Shown piece after piece: positions 39,028-50,008 of a DNA stretch of 64,000 nt. The notes beneath the pieces were generated by a model that was not told where the DNA came from, searched no databases, and was given only the letters and a program-made list of their open reading frames with translations. Location of the stretch: the NCBI GenBank assembly GCA_003254925.1, contig QANZ01023036.1, forward strand, positions 110,647 through 174,646, given 5' to 3'. A program made the translations under genes and the position numbers. The first letter of the stretch is position 1; every line of letters starts with the position of its first letter. The DNA comes from Chamaecrista fasciculata (Eukaryota > Streptophyta > Magnoliopsida > Fabales > Fabaceae).

Positions 39028-39976
39028 CTCCCTAAATGCAAAAGATGTTTCATGCCTTCCATTCAGTGTCATGTGAAATCCCTCGGAACCAATCCACAAT
39101 GTGGCAGTGAAAGGGTTCCCCTAAGCAAAAGGGAAATTAGCAGTTCTATGTGCACTTTCCCATGAAATATTAGCAGATACACTTGAGTTCTCTCCATTTC
39201 TGCTTCTGGCAACTTGTACATTGCAGAGAACAAGTCCATCAACTACGCCATTTAGAGAGACAATTTAGGAATCCCTACAAGTCCCATTCCTGAAAACTTA
39301 CACTAATTAAAAACAAGTATAACAGGACATTTAGCATTTTTTTTTTCAAAAAGAATTTTGCTTCTCCAAACTTGCCTATTTATTCATGAGTTTGGTTGGT
39401 GCAATACAGCTATAAAATTGGACCCTACCAGTAACAATGAATCAATAATTCAATGATGGAGAACTCTTGCTTAAAATTGAAAGTCGTACTTAACCATACC
39501 TCCTTGGATGTTGGCAGAACCACGAGAAGGACACCTTTCCTCTTTTCCCCACCCAAGGTCATTAGTCCACGTATTTTGAATTATGAATGGATCCTCTGTC
39601 AAATTTTCTCCAGGAAGACTCACATTATAATAATGCAAGATGATTGAAGGATTTGGCTCTTGTTCTTTTTGTTGGCCTACAAGTTCAATCTGAAAGCTTC
39701 TATTTTGCCCATTAGGAATGCCAATCAATGTCACAGAAGAATCAACAACCAGGCCACATGGGAGCTCAAGAACAACCCCACTGCTTGCCACTGTCTTACA
39801 GACAATGGGCAGTTTTGATATTCTGGGCCGTCAATCTTGCTCGTCCTCGAGGCTCGGTCTTTCTCAATTGTAGACAACAATTTTTTCCATGCAACAGAAG
39901 CCTCTTTAACTCCTTGACTAGTGTCAGGTAAAGCATCTGATCTTGACAGAAGGGAACACAAGGGGTGTCCATACAA
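39028..39976 (-). pseudogene. Hydroxyproline O-galactosyltransferase (GALT2/5/6 type) fragment
   Basis: Two exons on the minus strand. Exon A (about 39976 to 39493) gives RSDALPDTSQGVKEASVAW, SGVVLELPCGLVVDSS, LIGIPNGQNRSFQIELVGQQ, SLPGENLTEDPFI and WGKEERCPSRGSANIQ. Exon B (about 39246 to 39028) gives VDGLVLCNVQVARSRNGEN, then [20 protein letters not shown] and [11 protein letters not shown]. This is the galectin-like region that precedes the GT31 catalytic domain in Golgi enzymes that galactosylate arabinogalactan proteins. Breaks: a frameshift after NCPLSV and a stop before GNPF, where the family normally has Glu. The N-terminal anchor and the catalytic domain are absent. The intron is kept, so it is not a retrocopy. 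Confidence 0.87.
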
Positions 39977-40134
39977 GCATGCCTTTCAACTCCTTTTCAG
40001 AAATGTTTTGTGTCATAAAGATCATCAAACCAACTCTGCCTGTATTTGTTTATGCTTACACTAGACATGCATCCCAAGCCAACGTTGGCTCGTGCCAATC
40101 AACTTTCTTCGTCCATATCCTCCTTAATTATAGG

Positions 40135-40510
40135 GATGCATGTCTACTTGTCCTTTCTTTCTTTCTTTCGTTTTGGTTATAGATCACTTTTTTGCCAACT
40201 ATCTACTAATAGGGGTTTTAGCTCCACTCTTGTATACTTGCCATCTTTCCAATTTTGTTTGAGCTTTTTTGTTTTTGGTAATCTTTAAAATTTAGGTGAG
40301 GGGATGGAGCCCCAGTCCAAGGTTAGGACATGCCTCCGAAGTCAAAGAGCACTTAAAATGAGGCATCACCAAGAATCGAACCCAAATCTCATTGGTTTTT
40401 CAAATTTATCTGTTCAGTTTATCTTTCTTATTGTTATATTCTTATTTTAACAAGAAAGTATCTTTTTTAAACAAGGTAATGTTACTTTTTATTTGTCAAA
40501 AAAGTATATT
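40135..40510 (+). repeat. Dispersed repeat, copy 2, split by a SINE
   Basis: Matches 31363-31610: TGCATGTCTACTTGTCCTTT through TTGTTTGAGC, then, after an insertion, ATCTGTTCAGTTTAT through TTTGTCAAAAAAGTA. In copy 1 the two parts are continuous, so the insertion at about 40272-40408 is later. Confidence 0.75.
40276..40405 (-). repeat. SINE-like insertion inside the dispersed repeat
   Basis: Read on the minus strand it has GGTTCGATTCTT (box B type), then TGGTGATGCCTCATTTTAAG, a GGAGGCATGTCC stretch and a tail (ACCAAAAACAAAAAAG). It is absent from the other copy of the host repeat, which defines it as an insertion. The 5' part with box A appears truncated. It is a different family from the 1795/49342 SINE. 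Confidence 0.6.
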
Positions 40511-40998
40511 TATTTAGGAGTAGTGAGTGAAAACGAAGTTGAATGTTTAAAAGTTGTATTTTTCAACTTTTTTCAAAACTGAAATGATCTTTCTGTTAAT
40601 TTTTGAAACTTTGAGGTGTTTTATATTTTTGGTCTAAGAGTTATGGGTCTTGTATACATTTTTATCTAAAATTAATGACTATAGTCTCATTGAATTGCCT
40701 AAATCAAGCCTTGACCGTTTGTTTCGTGGGGTTTATTTTGTAATCAAAATGAGACCTATAAATATGTAAATTACGCAACTCTTATTTTTCTTTTATAAAA
40801 GAAAAAAAATCGGTGGGTCAATCAGATTAAATTATTCGATTTGGATTGGTTCAATATCCAATTCACCAGATTTCAGAATTTGTAGATCATATTGCACATC
40901 TCATTGAAAAGAATATGATAAGTTAAACTTTGTCTCTTTTTATTGGGTAAAATAAACATTGTCTTCTGAAAGAATAAAAAAGTGAAAAAAGTAAAAAT
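40511..40998. other. AT-rich spacer before the copia element
   Basis: No gene or repeat recognised. The true 5' border of the copia LTR could lie within this stretch if the assigned start at 40999 is wrong. Confidence 0.35.
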
Positions 40999-41398
40999 TG
41001 TTGTAAATATTTATCTTTGTGAATATCTAGATTTGTCTTTTGACATTTTCCGTGTATAGAAGTTTGAGTTTTCCCTTAGTTTCTCTATACACATGAATAT
41101 GATTTTATCCTTTCATGATGTACATTAAGTTAAATTCATCTCTCTTGTATATCCTTTAGCCTATAAATAGGGGCTTTAGGGTTTGATGTAATTAAGCAAT
41201 TCAGTTGAATAACAAGAATTACTCTCCTCTTATTTTTCTCTCTTCTTTGAGTATCCTTAATCCATATATTTTATAACACGTTATCAGCACGACTCTGTCC
41301 CGATCTGAGGTTAGGTATTGTTTAAATTTTATTAAACTTATCTTTTATTAACTTCCTATTAAGTATATCTCCTAATAGATTTGTTCTTTATTTATAGA

Positions 41399-42373
41399 AT
41401 GGAAAATCTTGCAAAAATCGAATTTATGGTCCTTGATATCTCTGGAAAGAATTATCTTTCATGGACACTAGATGCACTTGAATGCTATGGGTCTTGGTGA
41501 AACAATCAAAGAAGGAAATGAGACATCAAACCAAGACCGTGCCAAAGCTATGATTTTTATACGTCATCATCTTGATGAAGGACTAAAGGTGAAATACCTT
41601 ACTGTAAAAGATCCCCTTGATTTGTGGCAAAATCTGAAAGAAAGATATGAATGGATGCACTTACGATTGCAGGATTTTAAATCAGTGAGTGAATATAATT
41701 CTGCAATGTTTAAAATCAGCTCTCAATTAAAATTATGTGGAGAAAATATTACTGATGATGATATGTTAGAAAAAACATTCTCCACCTTTCATGTTTCGAA
41801 CATGCTATTGCAGCAGCAGTATCGAGAGCGGGGATTTAAAAATATGCTGATTTAATATCGTGTCTCCTTTTGGCTGAACAAAATAATGAACTTTTGATGA
41901 AAAATCATGAATCTTGTCCGACCGGTTCTACCCCATTTCCTCAAGCAAATGTGGTAACATTTAATAATTATGGTCGTGGTCGTGGCCGTGGCCGTGGACG
42001 TGGTCGCAGTGGTTACCGTGGCCGAGGACAGCATAACTTTAAGCCCTATAGTGGTCATGGAGATGGAAAAACACAAGACAAGGGAAAGGCACCAGAAAAT
42101 AAGGATGACAAGATATCTGAAAGTCCATGTCATAGATGTGGTATGAAAGGGCATTGGGCTTGTACATGTCGTACAGCTAAACATCTGGTTAGACTTTATC
42201 AAGCTTCTCTAAAAGAAAAGAAAAGTCTTGAGAAGAAATCTGCTGTAGAGGGGAATTTTATTAATCATTTTGATGATAATCTTATCAATGAGCCTCTGGG
42301 AATGACTGATTTGGATATTGCAGATTTTCTTAATCCAACAGACGGGAATGTCAATTTCTCTTTTGATGCTTAG
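41399..42373 (+). pseudogene. Copia gag polyprotein, frameshifted
   Basis: Starts at 41399 (MENLAKIEFMVLDISGKNY), the usual copia gag opening. It shifts frame near 41472, probably by a small deletion in the LDAEIHL region, and continues as HLNAMGLGETIKEGNETS. A short block expected after NLKERY is missing. Later there is a run of Arg-Gly repeats (about 41970-42030) and a CCHC knuckle, CHRCGMKGHWACTC (about 42128). A stop after FKNMLI separates the capsid part from the nucleocapsid part. Confidence 0.8.
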
Positions 42374-42545
42374 TCTAGTTTTAAAATTACTTTCTTTCGA
42401 TGTAATATGTTTAATTTTTGTTTGAAGTTATTTTTTCTGTCTTTAATTAATGTATTTCAATTTCTGTATTTCAAAGTATGTTATCTTTTATGAAATTTAA
42501 AGCATCAATTTATTTTCTTTATTTTGTTTTAAGATACCACGGAGT

Positions 42546-45500
42546 ATGACCATTACTCACGATATTGATGACGATATATGCCTCTCTGATTGTGCAACAA
42601 CTCATACCATTCTTAAAAATGAGAAATATTTCTCATCATTAACTAAAATGGAGGCAAGAGTGAATACTATATCAAGCGCAGTTAATATTATTGAAGGTTT
42701 TGGAAAAGCCATTTTTCAGTTACCTAATGGAACAAAATTTATTATAGAGGAAGCTTTATTGTCAACTAAATCCAAAAGGAATCTTTTAAGATTCAAGGAT
42801 ATACGCAGTAATGATTTTCATATTGAGACAACTAATGAAAATAATATAGAGTATCTCTATATCACTACGACTGTCTCACGAGAAAAGCGTATATTGGAAA
42901 AATTGACTGCATTATCCTCTGGATTGTATTTCACTCGTATTAGCACAATTGAAACCTATATTGTAGTAAACCAGAAGTTTACTAATTCAAAGGATACGTT
43001 TTTAACTTGGCATGACCGGTTAGGCCATCCCGGATCTATAATAATGCGTAGAATTATTGAGAACTCTCATGGTCATCAGTTAAAGAACCAGAAGATTCTT
43101 TTATCTAATGAGTTCTCATGTGTTGCATGTTCTCAAGGAAAATTAATAATGAGACCATCACAAGTAAAAATTGGGAATGAATCTCCTGGGTTTCTCGAAC
43201 GCATTCATGGAGATATATGTGGACCAGTAGTTCCACCTTGTGGACCATTTAAATATTTTATGGTGTTAATTGATGCATCTACTAGATGGTCACATGTTTG
43301 TTTATTATCATCACGTAATATTGCATTTGCAAGATTGCTGGCTCAATTAATAAGATTGAGAGCACAATTTCCAGATTATTCTATTAAAGCCATATGTCTT
43401 GATAATGCTGGTGAATTTACATCCCAGGCTTTTAATGACTATTGTATGTCAATTGGGATAAATGTAGAGCATCTTGTTGCTCATTTTCACACACAAAATG
43501 GTCTTGCAGAATCACTTATTAAGCGCCTTCAATTAATTGCTAGACCAATACTCATGAGAACAAAACTCATGCATGGGGGCATGCTATTTTACATGCTGCA
43601 GCACTTATACGCATTAGACCAACAACGTATCATAAATTCTCCCCTATGCAATTGGCTTTGGGTCAGGAGCCGAATATTTCCCATTTAAGAATTTTTTTTG
43701 ATGCGCGGTATACGTTGGGTTTGAATCTCCTTCAATTATAAAATATCTAGAACCTCAGACAGGAGATATGTTTACGGCACGTTTTGCCGATTGTCAATTT
43801 GATGAACATAATTTCCCAACATTAGTGGGAGAAAAGAAACAGTTGGAACAACAAATTACTTGGCTTGCACATTTATTAAATCAATTTGATCCTCGTACAA
43901 AACAATGTGAACTTGAAGTTCAAAGAATTGTGCACTTGCAAAATATTGCAAATCAATTACCAAATGCAATCACTAACCTAAAGAAAGTGACAAAATCACA
44001 TATTCCAGTTGTGAATGCTCCAATTCGTATAGAGGTCCCAGAAGGACCAGGAAATTCCATTGCAAATGGAAGTAACACACGCATGAAGCGTGATAGACCA
44101 ATCGGTTCCAAAGATAAGATTCCTCGAAAATAAAAAGGAGCAACTAAACTTGATGATAATGGTCAAGTCGAGGAAACCAGTACACTGAATGATAAAGAAG
44201 GCATATCTAATGAAATATCTCCAGAAGAGATTTAGGTACCTGATAATGAAACAAATAATGAGATCTCGATAAATTACATTGATACTGGCAAAATATGGAG
44301 CCGATGTGAAACTATTGTCGACAATATTTTTGCATACAATATAGCGCTAGATGTTGTAAATGAAAATGAGAATCATGAACCGCAATCCGTTGAAGAATGT
44401 CAACGGAGAACAAATTGGCCAAATTGGAAAGATGCGATTCAAGCTGACTTAAACTCACTTAAAAACGTGAAGTTTTTGGACCTATAGTCCGAACACCTGA
44501 TGGTGTAAAACCAGTCGGGTATAGATGGGTCTTTGTACAAAAAAGAAATGAGAAAAATGAAATTGTGAGGTACAAAGCAAGACTTGTAGCTCAAGGTTTT
44601 ACACAAAGACCTGGAATCGATTATGAGCAGACTTATTCTCCAGTGGTGGATGCTATTACTTTTAGATTTTTGATAAGTCTGGCTGTTAATAAAAGACTTG
44701 ATATGCATCTGATGGATGTTGTTACAGCCTACTTATATGGATCACTTGATAATGATATATATATGAAAATCCCTGAAGGATTTAAAATGCCTGAAATATG
44801 TAAGTCAAGTGATCGAGGCTTATACTCAATTAAATTGCAAAGATCGTTATATGGATTAAAACAATCCGGGCGCATGTGGTATAATCGCCTCAGTGAATAT
44901 TTGCTACAAAAAGGGTACAAAAATGATCGGATTTGTCCATGTGTTTTTATAAAAAAATCTGAATCAGAATTTGTTATTATTGCAGTATATGTTGATGATT
45001 TAAATATCATTGGAACCCCTAAATGTCTTTCAGAAGCTGTAAAACTCTTAAAAGAGGAATTTGAAATGAAAGACCTTGGAAAGACAAAATATTGTCTTGG
45101 TTTACAAATTGAACATTTAAAAGAGGGGGTATTTGTTCATCAATCAACATATGTTAAACGGGTCTTAGAACGTTTTTACAGGGACAAGGCTCATCCGTTA
45201 AGTACGCCTATGGTAATAAGATCACTTGACGTGACGAAGGACCCTTTCCGTCCCCAAGGGGAAGATGAAGAACTACTTGGTCCTAATGTGCCATATCTTA
45301 ATGCTATTGGAGCCTTGATGTATCTAGCTAATGACAGAAGACCAGATATAGCTTTTTCAGTTAATTTGCTTGCAAGATATAGTTCTTCACCAACCAAAAG
45401 ACATTGGAAAGGAAGTCAACATATTTTTAGATACCTTCGTGGAACAATTGATAAAGGTTTATTTTACTCAAATAAATCTAATTCATCATTAATTGGTTAT

Positions 45501-45868
45501 GTCGATGCTGGTTATCTATATGACCCTCACAAAGGGCGATCACAAACAAGCTATTTGTTTACATTTGGTGATACAGCTATCTCTTGGTGTTCAACAAAAC
45601 AAACTTTAGCAGCTACTTCATCAAATCATGCTGAGTTACTTGCAATTCATGAAGCAAGTCGTGAATGTGTATGGTTAAAATCCATTACTCAACATATTCA
45701 TCAGTCTTGTGGCCTGTCATCTCATGAGAAGCATCCGACAATATTGTATGAAGACAATGCCGCTTGTATTGCTCAACTAAAAGATGGCTATATCAAAGGC
45801 GACCGAACTAAACATATTTTGCCAAAATTCTTCTTTACTCATGACCTTAATCCATATATTTTATAACA
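42546..45868 (+). pseudogene. Copia pol (protease remnant, integrase, RT, RNase H), broken
   Basis: First segment 42546-43688: DDDICLSDCATTHTI fits the aspartic protease neighbourhood. HDRLGHPG and CVACSQGK give the zinc-binding start of integrase, followed by LDNAGEF and AESLIKRL. Then 43768-44133 covers the integrase C-terminal part. RT is read from about 44500 (YKARLVAQGF, DVVTAYLYGSLD, YGLKQSGRMWYNRL, YVDDLNIIG), then RNase H (AATSSNHAELLAIHEA, YEDNAACI). Stops and frame changes near 43688, 44133, 44235 and 44487 break the frame. The RNase H end runs into LTR sequence through a deletion junction at 45845. Confidence 0.85.
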
Positions 45869-46559
45869 AAATAATAATCTTAGTTAGGTCCTGTTTCTTA
45901 ACGCCGAAATTATTAATAAATCCCCACAACTACAGGTCTGATTCCCTTCTTAAATACTTTAAACTATAAAGCCCTAGACAGTCATCAACCCACTTGGTCA
46001 ATTAATTTGCACATATATAGTTGCAATAATTAAAGTCTCTTTAATGGCCTCAAATCGTACTCAATATTCGACAGATCAAATCAAATTCTAAACAAAAAGA
46101 GAAACCTTTTTTTAAAGAAAAAAATTGCAATCATTCAGAAACCCAATTCTTTAGCAAAGCCTCGCCACGTTTCCAATGAAAAATAAGAGTCGTTTTTTTT
46201 TTTATTTTGGCCAAATATAAGAGTCCTTAAAACATGACATATTTATGTAATTATGTGGGTAATTCTACAAAGAACTCTTGTGTCTCATTTTTGTTTTTGG
46301 TGTAAATTTATTTAGGAATGCTCAAATTAGTTATAAATATATACATCTTATTTTTTCGTTTAGTCTAAGAGGTTTGAGAAATTATATATATATTTTTTGG
46401 TAGGATATAGAATTTTATATTTATTCTAAATGTAGACAATTTATTTCAAATTAATAATGATGTTACATTTTGTCAATTTTTCCTATTACATGTTATATGA
46501 CATTTTTTATTTCTCTATCTCTCTCCCCCTCTTAAACTCATCTCTTTTAGAGTATATTT
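45869..46559. other. AT-rich intergenic DNA
   Basis: No gene or clear repeat. Short homopolymer runs only. Confidence 0.45.
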
Positions 46560-46980
46560 GAATAGGTAAATTATAAAGAGGTCTCTGAGATTTGGTCTAT
46601 TTAGAGAAAATGATCCATGTGATTTAAAAAGCGAGGTTTGCTCCATTAACAAAAGAAGTCTCGGAGGTTTTTTCATTTAAAATTAACGGTGCTCTCAACC
46701 CTTATTTGTCACTTTTTAAACCATAAGAACTCTTTCTCTAAATAAGCCAAACCACAGGGACCTTCTGTGTAATTTATCCTCTGTGTAATTTTCCCTAGAA
46801 TAGGGGTCACGTGCAAGGCACATGGGAGGGAACTGTTAATTTTAGACGGAAAGAATTTATGGGACCTCTTTTATTAACGAAGCAAACCCCAATCCCTTGT
46901 TTATCACATTTTAAATCACATAGACCCTTTCTTTAAATAGGCCAAATCACAAAATCTCTCTATAATTTACCCTATTTGAA
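46560..46980. repeat. Foldback element
   Basis: The left arm (GGTAAATTATAAAGAGGTC, ATTTGGTCTATTTAGAGAAA, ATGTGATTTAAAAAG) is mirrored by the right arm (CTCTATAATTTACCC, TTAAATAGGCCAAATCAC, TTTTAAATCACATAGACCC). A further internal copy of AAATAAGCCAAACCACAGGG lies near 46738, which suggests one element inserted in, or recombined with, a second of the same type. Confidence 0.7.
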
Positions 46981-48640
46981 TTTAGAATTAAAGAGAAGAG
47001 GAAGGATGATAAGAAGTTTGAGACATTTACCCTTTAAGAAGAAGGAGAGAGAGAGAGAGATTTCTAAAAATGCTCAAATAAAAAATACATTTATGACCAA
47101 TTTAAATATTTTTGTTTATTTAATTGTCGAAAGTTGATCATAGAATTTAGTTACATCCAGCTTTGTATGTTGTAAGAACTAGGTACCACCAACATTGTTT
47201 GTGAACATTAAATAAAATTAAATATCGCCATACCCTGACCTTATACATATATAGATTGAGATTTATATGTTAGATGTACAAATTAAATAGAAACACTTTT
47301 TGTCAACGAATTAAAATGCCTTTAAGAAAAGGAAATCCATGATGTATTATGCTTGTTAATGTCAAAGAGGGCCCTCTAAAATTGATGTTTTCTTAACTAC
47401 ATTTTTGTGACTTTGTTTGAGAGAAAAAATGCAATACACCTAAACTCCTAAAGTAAATTAAAGATGCTTTGCTATTTTGTACTTTTTTTTTAGTGAAAGA
47501 AAGGAAAGCGTCGTAGAAACTTCTTGTTTTTGTTGTTTGTATTATGACATTATGTGGAGAATCTTGCAATTTCCTAATTTCATTGCACATTCTTAACCCC
47601 AAAGAAAACCCCCAAAAGTCTCAATGCTATTATTGCTAAAGCCAAGCAGATTTGTGGGTTCCATTTTAAATGATGATCCATCATCCTTTTCCCACCCACC
47701 AATCCTACCACATTTAAGTAAATTAATTATAAATAATGGAAGCAAGATTATAATTTATAATTATGTACCATCACTTTTAATAGCATTTTGAATCTTTTGA
47801 TACTTTATTATACAATATTACTTTTATTGATCCAATTATTAGATTAGAAGTAATAGGCCCACTTTAACATTATATATATATATATTGTCCTCCAAAATTT
47901 TATTTAACTAACATGCCATAGATATAAAAGAGTTTCCTAATAAAAATAACTAAAATTTAAGAAATTACTTTTATATCAAACTGCTTACTATATATAATCT
48001 TGTACTAACTCTCATTGATTTAAATTCTATACAACTTAGATAATTATGAATATTGAATTATAGAACTATAAATCATGAAAATGAAGCCGCAATTTACACA
48101 AAAGTCTTTTGAGAATCGCAATGTAAAATTCAATAACAGTAGTACCCTACTAAAGTTGAGTGATATTTTGTATTCAATTTAATATATGGAATTACTAATT
48201 ATTGAAATAATTAAATTAATAACTTAATTTTTAATATATAAATTTTTTTTATTTAGTCCAAAAAAAGTAAAATTATAAAATTCAATTTGTTTTGTAAAAT
48301 ACAATAACAATCAATTTAATTTTTTTTTTAAGATATTAACAAAAATTATAATATAATTTTAAATTTTATTGTCATAACTTTAATAATTAATATGGATCCA
48401 TAAAAATATAATTAATATGAAATTATTTTAGTCATTAATATTTTTAACAAAAAAAGCTTATAATATTTATTTTTGTCATTAAAATACGTTAAGTTATATA
48501 TCTATATATTTAGATAAATTTATAAATCCATTTAATACTAATAATAAACGGCTTAATATCATTTAAACAAAATATGTCATGCCATTTAAATTTGAATTAA
48601 TCAAAATGCTAATATGGAACTAACAAGTATTTGATGTAAT
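46981..48640. other. AT-rich intergenic DNA
   Basis: GA-microsatellite near 47046-47060 and long AT-rich stretches. No coding frame with family character. Nothing else supported. Confidence 0.45.
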
Positions 48641-48648
48641 GGTTTAAA

Positions 48649-49333
48649 TAGAGCTGTCAAAATGAGTTAGCCCGACCCGACCATAACCTTATATAGCCCT
48701 AAGTTAATTAGGGTTGAGCTCAGAAAGCCCTATTTAAAATTGGGCTAAAAAATTCTAACACAGTCCGGCCTTATTAGAGCTTAGGGCTAGCAATGTGGGC
48801 ATTTTATTAATTTTGTCTTAATTTTTTAAAATATAAATAAAGTTAAAATTTCAATTATATAATTTTTTTAATATGAATAAGAATTATAAGATAATATCAC
48901 AAGTCACAACTTAGATAATTATTAAATATTCTCAAAATTACATAACAAAATTAATAATGTGGACTGAAAATGAGTAAAAAATATATATTTCATAAAATTA
49001 TTTATTATTTAATCATCCATCACTATATGATTTTTATTATTCTCCCTTAAAAAATTATTTTTGACTTAATATTTATCTTTATTTACATTTAAAAATATAT
49101 ATAAAATAATAAAAAAAAATTGAATTATTTTAATATTTTAATTATTATTTGGTAATAAATAATTAGTGCTAGCTCTAGCAAAGCACGACCCTAGCTCTCT
49201 TTGACCCTACTCTTATTAAGGTCGGGCTAAAAAACCCTAATTAAAAAATTAGTTAATTTTTGCGACCAGACCCTAAATTATTTTATAGGGTTATGGGTCA
49301 GCTCATAGGACCTAACCCATTTTGACAGCTTTA
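48649..49333. mobile_element. hAT-type MITE, 685 bp, with 8-bp TSD
   Basis: The terminal inverted repeats read TAGAGCTGTCAAAATGAGTT at the left and the complement of TAAAGCTGTCAAAATGGGTT at the right. They are flanked by an 8-bp TSD, GGTTTAAA (48641-48648) and GGTTTAAG (49334-49341), with one mismatch. 8-bp TSDs and this TIR type are typical of hAT elements. Subterminal parts are rich in GGGCT/AGCCC motifs and the centre is AT-rich with no transposase. Confidence 0.85.
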
Positions 49334-49495
49334 GGTTTAAGAGCTAAATAATAAGGAGAGAATTCAAGTTCGATTCCTAGAGTCAACATTGTTAGGAGGA
49401 CGCTACCATTTGTTTCTGAGACCCGAATGAGATTAGTATTCACCTAAACCGTTACACGGATAGACAAAGGATACTAATGACTTAACCCAAAAAAA
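49334..49495 (+). repeat. tRNA-derived SINE copy 2, head split by the hAT MITE
   Basis: Carries AGTTCGATTCC (box B type) and the body shared with 1795-1950 (GTCAACATTGTTAGGAGG, ACCCGAATGAGATTAG, CCGTTACACGGATAG), and ends with CTTAACCC and an A-run. Just left of the hAT MITE the flank reads TTGATGTAATGGTTTAAA. Joined to the right flank GGTTTAAGAGC this looks like a box A head (TGATGTAATGG), so the MITE probably inserted into the SINE. The head therefore lies at about 48625-48648. Confidence 0.7.
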
Positions 49496-50008
49496 AATGC
49501 CAATACGAAAAACAAGAAATGTCAAACAATTTAGTGATTTTACGAAAGATTGAAGTAGAGAAGATATAGGGAGTAGCCTAATCTAGTTGTTTATACTTTA
49601 TACTTTATACTTTAGTAAAGAAAGTTGGTTAATACTTAATTAATAGTTTAATTAGTTCCCACTTTGAAAACGCTAATTAATTCCATTGTCATTCTTTTAG
49701 CCATTTGTCACTAATAAGAATTAAGTAACATTTAAACACAACACTGTCTGTCACTCTGTCTCTGTGTGTGTGCTGGCCGCGCCACTATGTGAGGCTGTCT
49801 TACCTTCTTCTCAAGATTGTGTTTCTCACTCTCATAATCTCATTATCAATCATCATATATAGTTATATATATACATACACTCTCTCTCTAACCCCATTTG
49901 ATTCTAAATTCTAATCTTCATCTTTCTTTCGAAGTAAAAGAAATGCGACTAAAGTTGTAGTAGCACTTCAATCCCATTTTGTTCATCATCTTCTTCATCA
50001 ATCAATCA
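49496..50008 (+). promoter_or_regulatory. Kinase gene promoter and 5' leader
   Basis: Immediately upstream of the kinase start. Contains TA-rich stretches including ATATATAGTTATATATATAC (about 49855-49875), a probable TATA region, then a CT-rich leader (CTCTCTCTCTAACC). No other gene. Exact transcription start not determined. Confidence 0.5.

Larger units (their letters stand above)
40999..45868 (+). mobile_element. Ty1-copia retrotransposon, decayed, 3' LTR nearly absent
   Basis: The 5' LTR probably starts TGTTGTAAATATT at 40999 and ends ATAACA at 41278. It has a promoter (CTATAAATAGGGG, about 41162) and is followed by CGTTATCAGCACGA, a primer-binding type sequence. The internal part has gag and pol in copia order (protease region, integrase, RT, RNase H). 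The 24 bases at 41255-41278 that end the 5' LTR recur exactly at 45845-45868, fused directly to the RNase H frame. The rest of pol, the polypurine tract and the bulk of the 3' LTR are missing. Flanks (AAAAT, AAATA) do not give a clean TSD. The element cannot be active. Confidence 0.85.
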
